Shown piece after piece: positions 23,901 through 34,864 of a stretch of 43,906 nucleotides of DNA. The position numbers and the translations under genes are program-made. Position 1 is the first letter of the stretch. The number at the start of each line of letters is the position of its first letter. The DNA lies in NCBI RefSeq assembly GCF_001742285.1, contig NZ_MIEK01000028.1:1-43906 (forward strand), written 5' to 3'. The notes under the pieces were generated by a model that ran no database searches, was not told the DNA's origin, and worked only from the letters and a program-made list of their open reading frames with translations. The stretch is from Enterococcus rivorum. GTDB lineage: Bacteria > Bacillota > Bacilli > Lactobacillales > Enterococcaceae.

Positions 23901-24300
23901 ATGTTCGCTTTTGATAAAAGTCACCATAGGTATAATCAATCCAATTGACAAATTCAAACAAATTTCGTAAAACAACTACTGCTTCATCCCGTTTTACAGG
24001 TTTGCTGCTGTGAATAGAAGTATTCCCCAATTTTCGAATGAAATTGATCAAAGGATATAATCCTGGTGTCATAATTTTTCTAAAGTTTGGAGCAGCTATT
24101 AGATGGTATAAGTCATCTTTAAATGGAATAACCATGTCATTATCAAACTGGTAAACCCACCTGACAGCTAATTCTAAAGCTCTTCGTGCCCCGACTGCAC
24201 AAAAAACTGTATTAGTTCCAATCAATTCTTCTGCTTCTATACATGCATCAGCGAAGTCCGCAAAATCTTTGTCTTTTTTCAAAAAACTAAAATTTGACAT
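20944..24300 (-). CDS. hsdR: Type I restriction enzyme HsdR (EcoEI-like)
   Basis: 1118-aa motor and nuclease subunit. Order: N-terminal DUF4145/HEPN-like domain (residues 1-130, GARRALELAVRWVYQF and LGNTSIHSS); PD-(D/E)xK nuclease (IDYVLLGENGKPLAIIEAKK, near 240-265); SF2 translocase with Walker A ATGSGKTRTA, DEAH-type LDESHRS, LTATPRSDF and QMIGRGTRL; C-terminal HsdM/S-contacting helical region. All catalytic motifs look intact. ATG 24300 is chosen (GGAGGG six bases upstream) over TTG 24306. Last gene of the operon, 30 nt after hsdS. Confidence 0.92.
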   Translation of the reverse strand: MSNFSFLKKDKDFADFADACIEAEELIGTNTVFCAVGARRALELAVRWVYQFDNDMVIPFKDDLYHLIAAPNFRKIMTPGLYPLINFIRKLGNTSIHSSKPVKRDEAVVVLRNLFEFVNWIDYTYGDFYQKRTFNEALLSSNQKIKTKENAKTVERYQEELTLNDLPLKELRLQSQEKRKEITEKRLVGQRFEEIYEVGKLSEAETRKYYIDLELKRAGWKLGENVQEERSVSHLETTKSHTGKIDYVLLGENGKPLAIIEAKKTAIDNEAGRKQAMDYAQGLEKETGVYPIIFCSNGFELTMIEKPYPARIVSSFYTQDQLELMVGRRNNKKQFHSEMINDDITNRPYQKQAIANTCSDFEDNRRKALLVMATGSGKTRTAISLVDILTKNNWVKNCLFLADRTALVNQAYSNFKKLLPSLTICKLTETTQPAILESSRMVFSTYPSIVNAINKYALKEEKPLFNTGYFDLIILDESHRSIYKKYGDLFVHFDALLIGLTATPRSDFDKNTYEFFDLIDGVPTFAYELDEAIEDGYLVPYRTIETVLKIPERGVHYDELPEEERNHFEEVFEDEAEELKDIDGSAVNNWLFNRHTIDIVLDELMNKGIRDSSGDEIGKTIIFATNHKHAEEIRSRFRLLFPSKGEEYVEVIDNYQTKSQSLIDSFSIKNKYPQIAISVDMLDTGIDVPEIVNLVFFKKVRSKVKFHQMIGRGTRLCPDLFGPYQDKSEFLIFDYGGNFDFFRLDKQVSETGNTFSITERIWRVKAEIIRELEHLNYQTEELISYRNQLVEEFHKEISTLDDHNFQVKLRLRYVHKFRNMKLWKSLTAISIEELKENVIPLIPAEEGNELAKRFDYSILMIECGSLADKHPTRMVDTVRETMKNLAKKGTIDAVCEKEELIKKAQEKEFWQEATMAEMEEIRVELRELIQFIDKETQKNYFSNFTDEVIDVKEDASLLLSANQLDDYRERVNHFLKEANIMAIQKLRFNRPLTTQDVAVLEKVFWEDLGSREQYEKEFGNQPLTIFIRRMVGLERQEVIFLFSEFLSNKQLNAKQIQFINKIIEYVTKNGYLEKEKFTQEPFKTVGSITELFDDSYKEIREKLLATVHQINYNAENII

Positions 24301-24330
24301 TCCCAACCCTCCACTTTTCGTTTTAAGATC

Positions 24331-25503
24331 CTATTCTGGAAATAATTCTCCTTTAAAAGCTTTCTGCATCAAAGCATTAAAATTATTCTCCATTTCTTGT
24401 AAACTTTCCTCCATCACTTTCTTTTGAGCTTCAATTTCTTCCACAATTGAAGCGAATTTATTTTGAAGATCGATTGGCGGAGCTATAACAGATAAATTAG
24501 ATAAAATCTTTAAATTAATATTTTTTTGAGCTGATTCAGGAGCAGAATTTTCTATAATTTCCTGAAAAAATGAAAACCATACATTTATAAAGATTGAATT
24601 TGTTTTTTCATTAGCTATAAATCCCACTACGCTATCAGGGAAACAAGAATTAAAAGTTAATATCCCTGTTTTAGCAATATTAGCAGCTATTGTAATACAT
24701 AATGTTCCTTTTCTCCATAACTTACTTTGTTCTAATCCCAATTTTGAATATGTTGATTTATAATCATATATATAAATATACGAATTAGCAATATCTCCTG
24801 TTTGAATAAGTGGATATTCGCCTCCAAGTAATTTTTCATCATTCCTTGGACGATGCTTTGAAACACCCCTACCCAACTCCCCTAAATTTGACAGATTAAA
24901 CATCTCCCAATTTTTATCATTAACCACAGGATCTCCAAACATTTCATAAAAAACACTTTGAATCAACTGATCCATGGCTTCCAGTTGCTCTTTTCGCTTT
25001 TCGATTAATGAACTGGCTAAATCGAGTGAGTCTGCTATTTTTTGTTGCGACATTATATCATCATGGATTTTTACTTTAAAATTTGAAAAATCTGATTTAT
25101 TTATAATTGGTACTATTGGAGCATTTGCTATAAAATTCAACTTTTTTCTATTGAAAAGTAACAAATAAGCTAAATATCTATGATCAATAACTTTTTCATT
25201 AGGAATAATTGCATTTATTTGTTGATTAAATGCGACCTCATTCTTATTTACAATTGCTATCTTTCCAATTATTCCTATACAAGTTACTAAAATGCTTTTT
25301 TTGGGAGCTATCCTAGCTTTATCTTTAGCACAAAATGAAATATAACATTTTGAATTATTCAAAAAATTTATTGATTGTCGATAAGGTAGATCATCTGGTT
25401 TTACAAACGAAATATCAGAATTCATATAATACTCTTTTTTCTTCTTTGGAGGAGTATTTCCAGTAATAACTGAACCTAGCTCATACAAATAAGCTTTTCT
25501 CAT
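24331..25503 (-). CDS. hsdS: Type I restriction specificity subunit HsdS
   Basis: 390 aa. Two target-recognition domains (about 1-150 and 190-345), each followed by a conserved spacer helix: QQKIADSLDLASSLIEKRKE and QNKFASIVEEIEAQKKVMEE. The C-terminus ends FKGELFPE as in many HsdS. It defines a bipartite DNA target for the HsdM2S methylase and HsdR complex. Its ATG overlaps the hsdM stop (TAATG), so translation is coupled. No inverted-repeat spare hsdS copy for recombination switching is seen nearby. The recognition sequence cannot be read from the protein. Confidence 0.9.
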   Translation of the reverse strand: MRKAYLYELGSVITGNTPPKKKKEYYMNSDISFVKPDDLPYRQSINFLNNSKCYISFCAKDKARIAPKKSILVTCIGIIGKIAIVNKNEVAFNQQINAIIPNEKVIDHRYLAYLLLFNRKKLNFIANAPIVPIINKSDFSNFKVKIHDDIMSQQKIADSLDLASSLIEKRKEQLEAMDQLIQSVFYEMFGDPVVNDKNWEMFNLSNLGELGRGVSKHRPRNDEKLLGGEYPLIQTGDIANSYIYIYDYKSTYSKLGLEQSKLWRKGTLCITIAANIAKTGILTFNSCFPDSVVGFIANEKTNSIFINVWFSFFQEIIENSAPESAQKNINLKILSNLSVIAPPIDLQNKFASIVEEIEAQKKVMEESLQEMENNFNALMQKAFKGELFPE

Positions 25504-26972
25504 TATTTCTCACCTATCTTTAAATTCAAGTCAGCTATATTTTTTAATATTTCATCTTCTAATATGGATATTTTTTCTAAAATTACTTCTGGCTTCTCAT
25601 ACTCTACTTCTTCATACTCAATCTCTTTGTATTTATTAATACTCAAGTCATAATCATTTTCTTGAATTTCTGCTAAAGGAACAAAGAAGGATTTATCAGT
25701 CCGCTTCCTCTCTGTTTCCTCTTCCAAATGAGTAAAGCGTTGGATAATATCAGGAAGATCATTGTCCTCAACCACTGTTCTTTTATCGTCTAAACTATAG
25801 CCATCTGCCTGCATATCATAAAACCATACTTTTTCAGTCTTACTAGCGGAACTGGTTTTTGTAAAAATCAAGATGGCCGTTGAAACCCCTGCATAGGGTT
25901 TAAATACACCACTTGGCATTGAGACCACCGCATTTAATTGGTTCTCTTCCAATAACTTTTTACGAAGCTCCTTATGAGCTTTAGAAGAACCGAATAACAC
26001 GCCATCAGGGACAATAACGGCTGCACGACCTCCTGGTTTTAAAATTCGTAAAAACAAAGCTAAAAAGAGCAACTCTGTCTTTTTCGTCCTAACGGTCGTC
26101 AATAAATCATTCGCTACCGAATCATAATCTAAAGAGCCTTTAAAAGGTGGATTTGCTAAAACTAGTGAATATTTATCGGTCTCTAAATTGTCTTGTGATA
26201 ATGAATCACGATAGGCAATTTTAGGATTATCTACTCCATGCAACATCATATTCATGGCACCAATTCGTAACATGGTACTGTCCATATCATTGCCATGAAA
26301 CATTTCTGTATGGTAATGCTCAGCTAGCTTTTCATCGAGGAATAGCTCATTATGATTGGCTCTCATATATTCACTAGCAGATACTAAAAAACCTGCTGAT
26401 CCCATAGCAGGATCAATGATTGAATCTTCTGGCGTTGGTTGCATCAAAGCAACAATCATTTTGATAATATGACGAGGGGTTCTAAATTGACCGTTAGTGC
26501 CAGCTTGTTGTAATTTTGATAATAAATACTCATAAATATCCCCTTGCATATCTTTATCATCTGTTGGTAGTTCATCAATAATATCAATGACTCTTTGCAA
26601 CGTTGACGGTTTATTGATTAGGAAGTTTGCATCTTTCATGTAACGAGAAAAGGCTGTTTCTTCATCGTTTCCTTTTAAATTTATGATAAAAGGAAAAACT
26701 TCTTGTTGTACCAAAGTAAACATTTCATCGGCACTTCCAAGTTGTTTCAATTGATTCCAGCGATAGTTTTGTTTATCCTCTGGAAATAAGCTTTCGTAAG
26801 GTAGCCCAAGTGCAATAGCATCTTTTTCTTTCATTAATTCTGCTTTATCTAAATCTTTCATAAATAAAAGATAAGTTAATTGTTCAATGTTGGTTAAAGG
26901 ATTCGTGCTTCCCTCCGTCCAAAGTATTGTCCAAATATTATCAATTTTACTCTTTATTTCACCTGTAATCAT
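25503..26972 (-). CDS. hsdM: Type I DNA adenine methyltransferase HsdM
   Basis: 489 aa. N-terminal helical HsdM domain (residues 1-140, TNIEQLTYLLFMKDLDKAE), then N6-adenine methylase with SAM-binding DPAMGSAGFLVSA near 190 and catalytic LANPPFKGS near 285; LPSGVFKPYAGVSTAILIF-type segment near 350. Intact. GGAG precedes ATG 26972. A TATAAT-rich promoter lies in the 64-nt gap upstream, so hsdM-hsdS-hsdR can be transcribed without the preceding 466-aa gene. Confidence 0.93.
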   Translation of the reverse strand: MITGEIKSKIDNIWTILWTEGSTNPLTNIEQLTYLLFMKDLDKAELMKEKDAIALGLPYESLFPEDKQNYRWNQLKQLGSADEMFTLVQQEVFPFIINLKGNDEETAFSRYMKDANFLINKPSTLQRVIDIIDELPTDDKDMQGDIYEYLLSKLQQAGTNGQFRTPRHIIKMIVALMQPTPEDSIIDPAMGSAGFLVSASEYMRANHNELFLDEKLAEHYHTEMFHGNDMDSTMLRIGAMNMMLHGVDNPKIAYRDSLSQDNLETDKYSLVLANPPFKGSLDYDSVANDLLTTVRTKKTELLFLALFLRILKPGGRAAVIVPDGVLFGSSKAHKELRKKLLEENQLNAVVSMPSGVFKPYAGVSTAILIFTKTSSASKTEKVWFYDMQADGYSLDDKRTVVEDNDLPDIIQRFTHLEEETERKRTDKSFFVPLAEIQENDYDLSINKYKEIEYEEVEYEKPEVILEKISILEDEILKNIADLNLKIGEK

Positions 26973-27004
26973 TATTTTTCTCCAATCTAAATGTCTCTTT
27001 CTTT

Positions 27005-27032
27005 ATTATACATTATAACAAGAGGTGACCAA
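27005..27032 (-). promoter_or_regulatory. Promoter of the hsdMSR operon
   Basis: Minus strand TATAAT at 27005-27010 with TTGGTC (27027-27032) at 16-bp spacing. A second extended -10, TGTTATAAT, lies at 27012-27020. Confidence 0.55.
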
Positions 27033-27036
27033 AGAT

Positions 27037-28437
27037 TTAGTTTCCTCTACTAGCAACAATTTCTTCTAAATTATTCACCAATTCCTGTGTTGTCTGTCTA
27101 TTTATTTCATTTCTATTCAAAAATAGTTTTGGATGCACTAAATTTCTTGCTTTTCTAATGATATGAGCTTTTTTCGCCATATCTTTCCAAGATACTCCTA
27201 TTTTTCGCTCTAGTTTATTGATACAAGCACAAAATTGAACATCCTTTATATTCTGATCTAAATAATTGACTTGATCTATTTCAGATAGCCAGTCTAGAAG
27301 AAAAGCTTCTACCACAGAACCTACTAGAATAGTACTTGCTTTATAGGCCCCTATTGAATAACAAGATTTTATCTCGGCTAAATCGATATCTAAAACTTCT
27401 TTTTTTAAATTCTTATAGTAAAGTATATTTTTTTCAACTATCTCTTCCTCTAAAATTTCTGTTGCACCATTATAAATATAGCCTATTTTTTTCAAGTCTT
27501 CAAAGTAGTCATATTCTCTCATGAATTTCTCATTATCAAAAAACTGATTTATTATTGTATGATAATAATTATTGCTGTTTTTTTGTATTAATATTGGTAA
27601 TTTATTTAAGTTGATTCGTGTGAGTCTAGCAACAATTGTTCCTGAATAACTCATCTCCATGATAATCTTTCCTGTCTGAGTTTTAAAATAGAAAAAAAGA
27701 TAATTAGGAGATATTTTTTTAGGCCTTACTATATAGTTAAATGAATTTACCTGCATTTTATCACGAGTTTCTTTTCTTACAAGCTGTATATCCTTTAGAC
27801 CAGCAGAAGGAATGATAATATCTCCTTCCTGAATTTCTATGTGATTATTAGGCCTTGTAGTATAGATTTCAGCAACTTCTCCTAATATTGTTATTTCTTC
27901 CTGTTTTAATAGCTTACGTACTTTCATATAACGATCTAAATAAAAATCAGAATGCATATATTCTTCATCAAAATCATTTGATGCTACTTCTTTAAGCTCG
28001 AACTTATCACTACAACATTTGGGAATTTGCTTTGTTTTGATCCATTTTTCAATAGCCCTCAAATACATTAAGTAATCATCACTATAATTTGAGTATGCTT
28101 CTTCATTTTTATTAACTAAACAAATAGGCTCTTTTTTATATGATTTACTATCCAGAAATACACTAACTTTCACTTTTTGACTTTTTTTCTTTGAGCATAA
28201 AAATAATGTCAGGACAGCTCCCGTACTAACCAGACAAGTACTTAAATCAAACATTCCTGTAATGTAATAATCAGATATTAATTCCTTATTTTTTTTTTCA
28301 GATAATTGATTTTGAAAAAAGACAATGGGAAACTCCTCTGGGGAATTATCTATAATCTTCTTTAGCAAAGGATCAGATTCCTTTTTTACTACTCCAGCAT
28401 TTTCTCTATCTCTAATCAGACTAATAATATCTATCAA
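27037..28437 (-). CDS. TRD-like/HEPN-like fusion protein beside type I R-M, unknown
   Basis: 466 aa. Residues ~55-100 (DYYITGMFDLSTCLVSTGAVL ... KVSVFLDS, shown in part) look like the C-terminal strand region of an N6-methylase without the catalytic core. Residues ~182-290 resemble a single HsdS target-recognition domain (LGEVAEIYTTRPN, GDIIIPSAG, SGTIVARLTRINLNKLPI). Residues ~345-466 resemble a HEPN/DUF4145-type helical domain with RKARNLVH at 428-435, fitting the HEPN R-x4-6-H RNase motif. TTG 28437 has AAAGGAG upstream. It lies directly upstream of hsdM on the same strand. I do not know a family with this exact order. A guard or effector sensing loss of methylation or the R-M complex is one possibility (inference). 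Confidence 0.6.
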   Translation of the reverse strand: MIDIISLIRDRENAGVVKKESDPLLKKIIDNSPEEFPIVFFQNQLSEKKNKELISDYYITGMFDLSTCLVSTGAVLTLFLCSKKKSQKVKVSVFLDSKSYKKEPICLVNKNEEAYSNYSDDYLMYLRAIEKWIKTKQIPKCCSDKFELKEVASNDFDEEYMHSDFYLDRYMKVRKLLKQEEITILGEVAEIYTTRPNNHIEIQEGDIIIPSAGLKDIQLVRKETRDKMQVNSFNYIVRPKKISPNYLFFYFKTQTGKIIMEMSYSGTIVARLTRINLNKLPILIQKNSNNYYHTIINQFFDNEKFMREYDYFEDLKKIGYIYNGATEILEEEIVEKNILYYKNLKKEVLDIDLAEIKSCYSIGAYKASTILVGSVVEAFLLDWLSEIDQVNYLDQNIKDVQFCACINKLERKIGVSWKDMAKKAHIIRKARNLVHPKLFLNRNEINRQTTQELVNNLEEIVASRGN

Positions 28438-28494
28438 TGAAAAAACTCCTTTATAAGAAAATTAATCCCCTGTTTAAGGATAGTGGTAAATATA

Positions 28495-28845
28495 CTAATT
28501 AAATAGTTTCTTCCCTAAATAATAACTCCCGACTGCTACTAAAACGGTAACCATTAACGCCCCAAACAAGAATATTATTCCACTATAAAAAGCTTCACTC
28601 ACAAAAAAACGTGCAAGTGGTACGATGAAAATAAAAAATAACACACCCATTCCTGCACTGACGATTTTTAAAAGCTGTTCTTTTAGATAAACCTTTTCTC
28701 GTCTTTCTGTGTCTGGTGGAAGTGGATTTTTCCCTCTCATTAGAGGGTTACTATATCTCGTTGCATTGGTATTTATCCGATCAAACTCACTATTCCTGAT
28801 ATTGGATTGATCTGCAAATTTCTTTTGATGTTCACGATTGTTCAT
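28495..28845 (-). CDS. Hypothetical protein with two membrane segments
   Basis: 116 aa. A polar, Asn/Arg-rich N-terminus (MNNREHQKKFADQSNIRNSE) precedes two transmembrane segments near residues 65-85 and 90-111. ATG 28845 is preferred (AGGGGTGA upstream) over GTG 28857. Monocistronic, between the eno terminator and the R-M island. No family was recognised; it may mark the edge of the core genome block. Confidence 0.55.
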   Translation of the reverse strand: MNNREHQKKFADQSNIRNSEFDRINTNATRYSNPLMRGKNPLPPDTERREKVYLKEQLLKIVSAGMGVLFFIFIVPLARFFVSEAFYSGIIFLFGALMVTVLVAVGSYYLGKKLFN

Positions 28846-28969
28846 TTTTCCACTCACCCCTTTTGACTTCGGTTGTTATTCCTGCTTAAAATTATATTTT
28901 TTTCTTTTTTGTACTTATATCTTACCATAATTTATTCGTTTCATGGAACCTCAAGGCAATTATTTTATA

Positions 28970-29008
28970 CAAAAAAAGACCCTCTCCATAAAGTATAGAG
29001 AAGGTCTT
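28970..29008 (-). terminator. Terminator of eno
   Basis: AAGACC...CTCTCC pairs with GAGA...GGTCTT (28977-29008); on the minus strand the stem runs into TTTTTTTG. Confidence 0.8.
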
Positions 29009-29044
29009 ACGTCCGGGTATAGGTAAAACATTTATTTCAGTAAA

Positions 29045-30391
<1,347 letters not shown>

Positions 30392-30547
30392 ATTATGATT
30401 GTAGTGAATTCTCAGTCAGTATGCAAATATTTTTTACAAATTGGCAAAAAGAATTCGTTGGATTGAAATGAATTTGCGTAGTTTTATTATAACCACACTA
30501 AAATTGACTAATTACTAGTGAAAAGCAACAGCTTTTATTGCTCTTAC

Positions 30548-31303
30548 TTATTTTACAGCGTCTAATAGTGCTAGGAATGAATCAGCTTCTAAGCTTGCGC
30601 CACCGACTAAAGCACCATCAACGTTTTCTTTTGCCATGTATTCAGCAATGTTTTCAGGTTTTACAGAACCGCCGTATTGAATACGAACGCTTTCTGATAC
30701 TTCTTTGCCGTATAATTTTTCAACTGTTCCACGAACAACACCACAGATTTCATCTGCAATGTTTGCATCAGCAGATTTACCTGTTCCAATTGCCCAGATT
30801 GGCTCATAAGCGATAACCATAGAAGACACTTGTTCATTTGATAGATCAACTAATCCAGCAGTGATTTGTCCTTCGATCCACTCAGCTGTTTTGCCAGCTT
30901 CATAAGTTTCTAAAGATTCACCACAACAGAAGATTGGTGTCATGTTGTTAGCAAAAATAGCTTTTGCTTTTTTGTTTATGTCTGCATCTGTTTCATGGAA
31001 ATATTCACGACGTTCAGAGTGACCAATAATCACATATTGAACTCCTAAATCAGCCAAAGCCGCTGGTGAAGTTTCGCCAGTGAAAGCTCCTGAATTTTCC
31101 CAGTAGCAGTTTTGAGCTGAAATTTTCAATTCAGTTCCTTCAGCAGAATTCATTAATTCTTGTAAGAATAAAGCAGGAGATCCAATAACTGAATCCACTT
31201 TATCGTTTGCAGGAATTTTAGTTTTTACTGCTTCTGCAAAAGCTTTTGCTTCTGAAGCAGTTTTATTCATTTTCCAGTTACCAGCGATGATTGGTTTACG
31301 CAT
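30548..31303 (-). CDS. tpiA: Triosephosphate isomerase
   Basis: 251 aa, normal length. Interconverts DHAP and glyceraldehyde-3-phosphate. Seen: [15 protein letters not shown] (catalytic Lys/Asn), GHSERREYF (catalytic His), [12 protein letters not shown] (catalytic Glu and flexible loop) and [23 protein letters not shown] for phosphate binding. Lies 156 bp after pgk; that gap contains a GCTGAAC/GTTCAGC inverted repeat (7-bp arms) but no gene. Confidence 0.97.
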   Translation of the reverse strand: MRKPIIAGNWKMNKTASEAKAFAEAVKTKIPANDKVDSVIGSPALFLQELMNSAEGTELKISAQNCYWENSGAFTGETSPAALADLGVQYVIIGHSERREYFHETDADINKKAKAIFANNMTPIFCCGESLETYEAGKTAEWIEGQITAGLVDLSNEQVSSMVIAYEPIWAIGTGKSADANIADEICGVVRGTVEKLYGKEVSESVRIQYGGSVKPENIAEYMAKENVDGALVGGASLEADSFLALLDAVK

Positions 31304-31459
31304 GGGAAGACACTTCCTTTTCTTAGTATGGTAGGATTGGTTAAACGGTTGTCAAAAGACATTTTAGCGGTAATTTCCTTCACCTGCTGAACGTCAATGC
31401 TTGAAGTCCAACAAGTTCAGCCCCATTACTCACGTTTAAACGTTTTTTTCACAACCTAT

Positions 31460-32653
31460 TTATTTATCGTTGATTGCTGCCAAGCCAGGTAATGTTTTAC
31501 CTTCTAATAATTCTAAGCTTGCGCCGCCACCTGTTGAAATATGTGTAAATTTATCAGCAAATCCTAATTGAATTGCTGCTGCAGCAGAATCACCACCACC
31601 GATGATTGTTGTTGCATCGTTTAAGTTCGCAATCGCTTCACAAACGCCGATTGTTCCTTTTGCAAAATTACTCATTTCAAACACACCCATTGGACCATTC
31701 CAAACAACTGTTTTTGCACCAGCTAATTCATTTGTAAATAATTCAATAGATTTTGGTCCGATATCTAAGCCCATGTAGCCTTCTGGAACAGCTGCACCGT
31801 CTGTAATTAGAGTTTCAGCATCATTACTGAACTCTTTTGAACAAACAGAATCAATCGGTAAAATAAGTTTATCTCCAGCTTTTTCAATTAATTCTTTAGC
31901 CAAAGCAACTTTATCTTCTTCTACTAAAGAATTACCAATTTCATGTCCTTGCGCTTTGTAGAATGTATAAGTCATTCCGCCACCGATTAGAATTTTATCT
32001 GCTTTGGAGATTAAGTTTTCGATAACACCAATTTTGTCAGATACTTTTGCGCCACCTAAGATAGCAACAAAAGGACGTTTTGGCGACTCTACAGCTTCAC
32101 CAATAAATTGAATTTCTTTGTCCATCAAGAAACCAGCCACAGTAGGAATACCTGTTGATGCAATGCCAACGTTAGAAGCATGAGCACGATGAGCCGTTCC
32201 GAATGCATCATTAACAAATACGTCTCCTAAAGAAGCCCAGTATTTACCTAATTCAGCGTCGTTACCACTTTCTTTTTTGCCATCAACATCTTCAAAACGA
32301 GTGTTTTCAAAAACTAACACGTCGCCATCTTTCATATTGTTAACAGCTGTTTCTAATGCTGCTCCACGAGTTTCAGGAACAAATGTCACTGGTTTACCTA
32401 GCAATTCAGATAAACGTTCTGCAACAGGTTTTAATGATTTACCCGCTTTGTCTTCTTCCGTTTTCACACGACCTAAATGAGAGAAAAGAATCGCTTTTCC
32501 ACCATTTTCAATGACATAATTAATTGTTGGCAATGCTGCAACAATACGGTTGTCATTTGTAATAACGCCTTCTTTCAAAGGAACGTTAAAGTCAACACGG
32601 ACAAGAACTTTTTTATCTTTTAAGTCTACATCTTTGATTGTTTTTTTAGCCAT
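31460..32653 (-). CDS. pgk: Phosphoglycerate kinase
   Basis: 397 aa, normal length. Makes ATP from 1,3-bisphosphoglycerate. Seen: [20 protein letters not shown] (substrate site), [27 protein letters not shown] and the nucleotide-binding [27 protein letters not shown]. Follows gap with a terminator-like hairpin between (32701-32740), so it probably receives only part of the gap transcript or has its own promoter. Confidence 0.97.
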   Translation of the reverse strand: MAKKTIKDVDLKDKKVLVRVDFNVPLKEGVITNDNRIVAALPTINYVIENGGKAILFSHLGRVKTEEDKAGKSLKPVAERLSELLGKPVTFVPETRGAALETAVNNMKDGDVLVFENTRFEDVDGKKESGNDAELGKYWASLGDVFVNDAFGTAHRAHASNVGIASTGIPTVAGFLMDKEIQFIGEAVESPKRPFVAILGGAKVSDKIGVIENLISKADKILIGGGMTYTFYKAQGHEIGNSLVEEDKVALAKELIEKAGDKLILPIDSVCSKEFSNDAETLITDGAAVPEGYMGLDIGPKSIELFTNELAGAKTVVWNGPMGVFEMSNFAKGTIGVCEAIANLNDATTIIGGGDSAAAAIQLGFADKFTHISTGGGASLELLEGKTLPGLAAINDK

Positions 32654-32700
32654 TAAGAAGTACCCCTATCTAAATTTAAAGTCATTTATTATTTCGACAT

Positions 32701-32740
32701 AAAAATAAGAATAGCGGAGAAGCGCGTTGCTTCCCCGCTT
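32701..32740 (-). terminator. Terminator-like hairpin between gap and pgk
   Basis: AGCGGAGAAGC (32713-32723) pairs with GCTTCCCCGCT (32729-32739) with one mismatch; on the minus strand it is followed by ATTCTTATTTTT. May set a high gap to pgk mRNA ratio. Confidence 0.6.
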
Positions 32741-32785
32741 ATTATTTCACAGCTGTTCAAATTTCGCTAATAAGTCTTTTTAGGC

Positions 32786-33787
32786 TTATAGGTTAGCGAA
32801 GTACTCTAAAGTACGAACTAATTGTGCAGTATATGACATTTCATTGTCATACCAAGCAACAGTTTTCACTAATTGTTTGTCGCCAACTGTCATTACTTTT
32901 GTTTGAGTCGCATCGAATAATGAACCGAAAGTCATGCCAACGATATCAGAAGAAACGATTTCGTCAGTATTATATCCGTAAGATTCGTTCGCTGCTTTTG
33001 CCATTACTTCGTTTACTTCTTCAACAGTTACTTGTTTGTCAAGAACAGTTACTAATTCAGTTAATGAACCAGTTGCTACAGGAACACGTTGAGCAGCTCC
33101 ATCTAATTTACCGTTCAATTCTGGGATAACTAAACCGATTGCTTTAGCAGCACCTGTTGTGTTAGGAACGATGTTTTCAGCAGCCGCACGAGCACGACGG
33201 AAGTCTCCACCTGGGTGAGGTCCATCAAGAGTCATTTGGTCACCTGTGTAAGCATGGATAGTTGTCATTAGTCCTTCAACTACGCCAAAGTTATCTTGTA
33301 AAGCTTTAGCCATAGGAGCTAAACAGTTAGTTGTACATGAAGCACCAGAGATAACTGTTTCTTTACCAGTTAAGATATCGTGGTTTGTGTTATAAACGAT
33401 TGTTGGAACGTCATTTCCACCAGGAGCAGAAATAACAACACGTTTCGCGCCAGCTTTCAAGTGTAATTCAGCTTTTTCTTTTGAAGTGAAGAAGCCAGTA
33501 CATTCTAAAACGATGTCTACGCCTAATTCGCCCCATGGTAATTCTTCTGGGTTGCGGTTAGCAAGAACTTTTACTTCTTTACCGTTTACATTGAATGATC
33601 CTTCGTGAACTTCTACTGTACCATTGAAACGTCCTTGTGTTGTATCATATTTTAACAAGTGTGCTAACATTTTAGCATCTGTTAAATCATTGATAGCAAC
33701 TACTTCGATTCCTGCTACATCTTGGATACGACGGAATGCTAAGCGTCCGATACGTCCAAATCCATTAATACCTACTTTAACTGTCAT
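32786..33787 (-). CDS. gap: Glyceraldehyde-3-phosphate dehydrogenase
   Basis: 333 aa, normal length. NAD-dependent GAPDH of glycolysis. Seen: [20 protein letters not shown] (NAD-binding start), the catalytic [15 protein letters not shown] and the closing [18 protein letters not shown] 33787 is chosen (AAGGAGGAAATC upstream); the longer frame to 33814 has no ribosome site. First enzyme gene after cggR, 39 bp from its stop. Confidence 0.97.
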   Translation of the reverse strand: MTVKVGINGFGRIGRLAFRRIQDVAGIEVVAINDLTDAKMLAHLLKYDTTQGRFNGTVEVHEGSFNVNGKEVKVLANRNPEELPWGELGVDIVLECTGFFTSKEKAELHLKAGAKRVVISAPGGNDVPTIVYNTNHDILTGKETVISGASCTTNCLAPMAKALQDNFGVVEGLMTTIHAYTGDQMTLDGPHPGGDFRRARAAAENIVPNTTGAAKAIGLVIPELNGKLDGAAQRVPVATGSLTELVTVLDKQVTVEEVNEVMAKAANESYGYNTDEIVSSDIVGMTFGSLFDATQTKVMTVGDKQLVKTVAWYDNEMSYTAQLVRTLEYFANL

Positions 33788-33823
33788 TAAAGATTTCCTC
33801 CTTATGAAAATCAAAAATTTTTT

Positions 33824-33850
33824 ATTTTAAAGGGATTCCCCTTTTAAAAT
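33824..33850. promoter_or_regulatory. Inverted repeat across the cggR stop codon
   Basis: ATTTTAAAGGG and CCCCTTTTAAAAT flank ATT. It matches the core of the repeat upstream of eno. In other Firmicutes the cggR-gap mRNA is cleaved near this point, so a processing or stability hairpin is a reasonable guess (inference). Confidence 0.45.
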
Positions 33851-34864
33851 CTCGTTTGCAGCAGCTTCATCTGTGATGAGCCACGTTTGTTGTGGTGCAT
33901 TTTTCATATATGCCTTAATCGCTTTTGCTTTTGACTTTCCGCCAGCAATTGCTACGACATATGGGATTTTTTGTACGTCCCTCAATTGAAGACCAATCCG
34001 AGGTATTTTGTACACGACTTTCCCTTCTTCATTAAAGAAGTAACCAAAGGATTCTGCTACAGCATTTTGCTGTTTTAGCATCACCAATTCATCATCGGAC
34101 ATTTTACGTCTGGCAGCCATGTGCAGCGCTCGTCCAATACTGTGAATAACACAATTAGATTGGCCAATCAAATTCAAGACTTCTTGAATGGATGGTTCTA
34201 GTAATAAAGAATCATAGGTTTCCTTGCTTAGCTGCTCTGGAACATATAAGGCACGGTGGTGTCCACCTGCTTTGTTTGACATAACAGCACTAACCGTATT
34301 GGCTTGAACAGTAACTGCTTCACCAATCCCACCTCTTGCGGGAACAAACAAGTTATGTCTTTGTTCACTTTCCAAGGTAGTCATGTGTTCAGCTGCCATC
34401 GCCATCGTGGTACCACCCATTACTGCAATGATATTATTTCCATCCGGTAAAAGCAAATCTAACGAATCCGTTAAGATATCCCCAAACTCATAAAGTACTT
34501 TTTTTTGTACATCGCTGTTGCCCGCGACAACAATACATCGTTTGATATTAAAGTACTGTGATATTTTCTTTTCTATTTGATGCATACCAAGTAATTGATT
34601 CATCACAGTCTCTAATCCTTGGTAAACGGTCAGCCCTTTTTCAGTTAAGGTCATCCCGCTTTTTGACGTATCAATTAGTTGAAGATTTTTTAAAAAGTCT
34701 GTTTCTGTTCTCAAAACTCTTTCAGTAATCCCCATACTATCAGATAGGCTTCTTCGTCCAATAGGCTGCATCCAGTAAATATTTCGTAAGATATGGAATC
34801 TTTCTTGTATTACGTCAAGCATATCTGGAGCCACTGCCTCAATCATTTTCAATTCATCCAGCAT
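33827..34864 (-). CDS. cggR: Central glycolytic genes regulator CggR
   Basis: 345 aa, SorC/DeoR-type repressor. N-terminal winged helix (ILRNIYWMQPIGRRSLSDSM ... ERVLRTETDFLKNL, near residues 20-60) and C-terminal sugar-phosphate-binding domain (VVAGNSDV, MGGTTMAMAAEHM, ARGGIGEAVTVQANTVSA). In Bacillus it represses the gap operon until fructose-1,6-bisphosphate binds. ATG 34864 follows GGAGGAG; a TTG at 34897 is less likely. Leads the glycolytic cluster. Confidence 0.93.
   Translation of the reverse strand: MLDELKMIEAVAPDMLDVIQERFHILRNIYWMQPIGRRSLSDSMGITERVLRTETDFLKNLQLIDTSKSGMTLTEKGLTVYQGLETVMNQLLGMHQIEKKISQYFNIKRCIVVAGNSDVQKKVLYEFGDILTDSLDLLLPDGNNIIAVMGGTTMAMAAEHMTTLESEQRHNLFVPARGGIGEAVTVQANTVSAVMSNKAGGHHRALYVPEQLSKETYDSLLLEPSIQEVLNLIGQSNCVIHSIGRALHMAARRKMSDDELVMLKQQNAVAESFGYFFNEEGKVVYKIPRIGLQLRDVQKIPYVVAIAGGKSKAKAIKAYMKNAPQQTWLITDEAAANEILKGESL

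Noticed and set aside
24331-25503. Phase-variable hsdS shuffling
   Set aside because: No second hsdS copy, inverted repeats or recombinase gene is visible; the TRD-like segment in 27037-28437 shares no obvious long repeat with hsdS.
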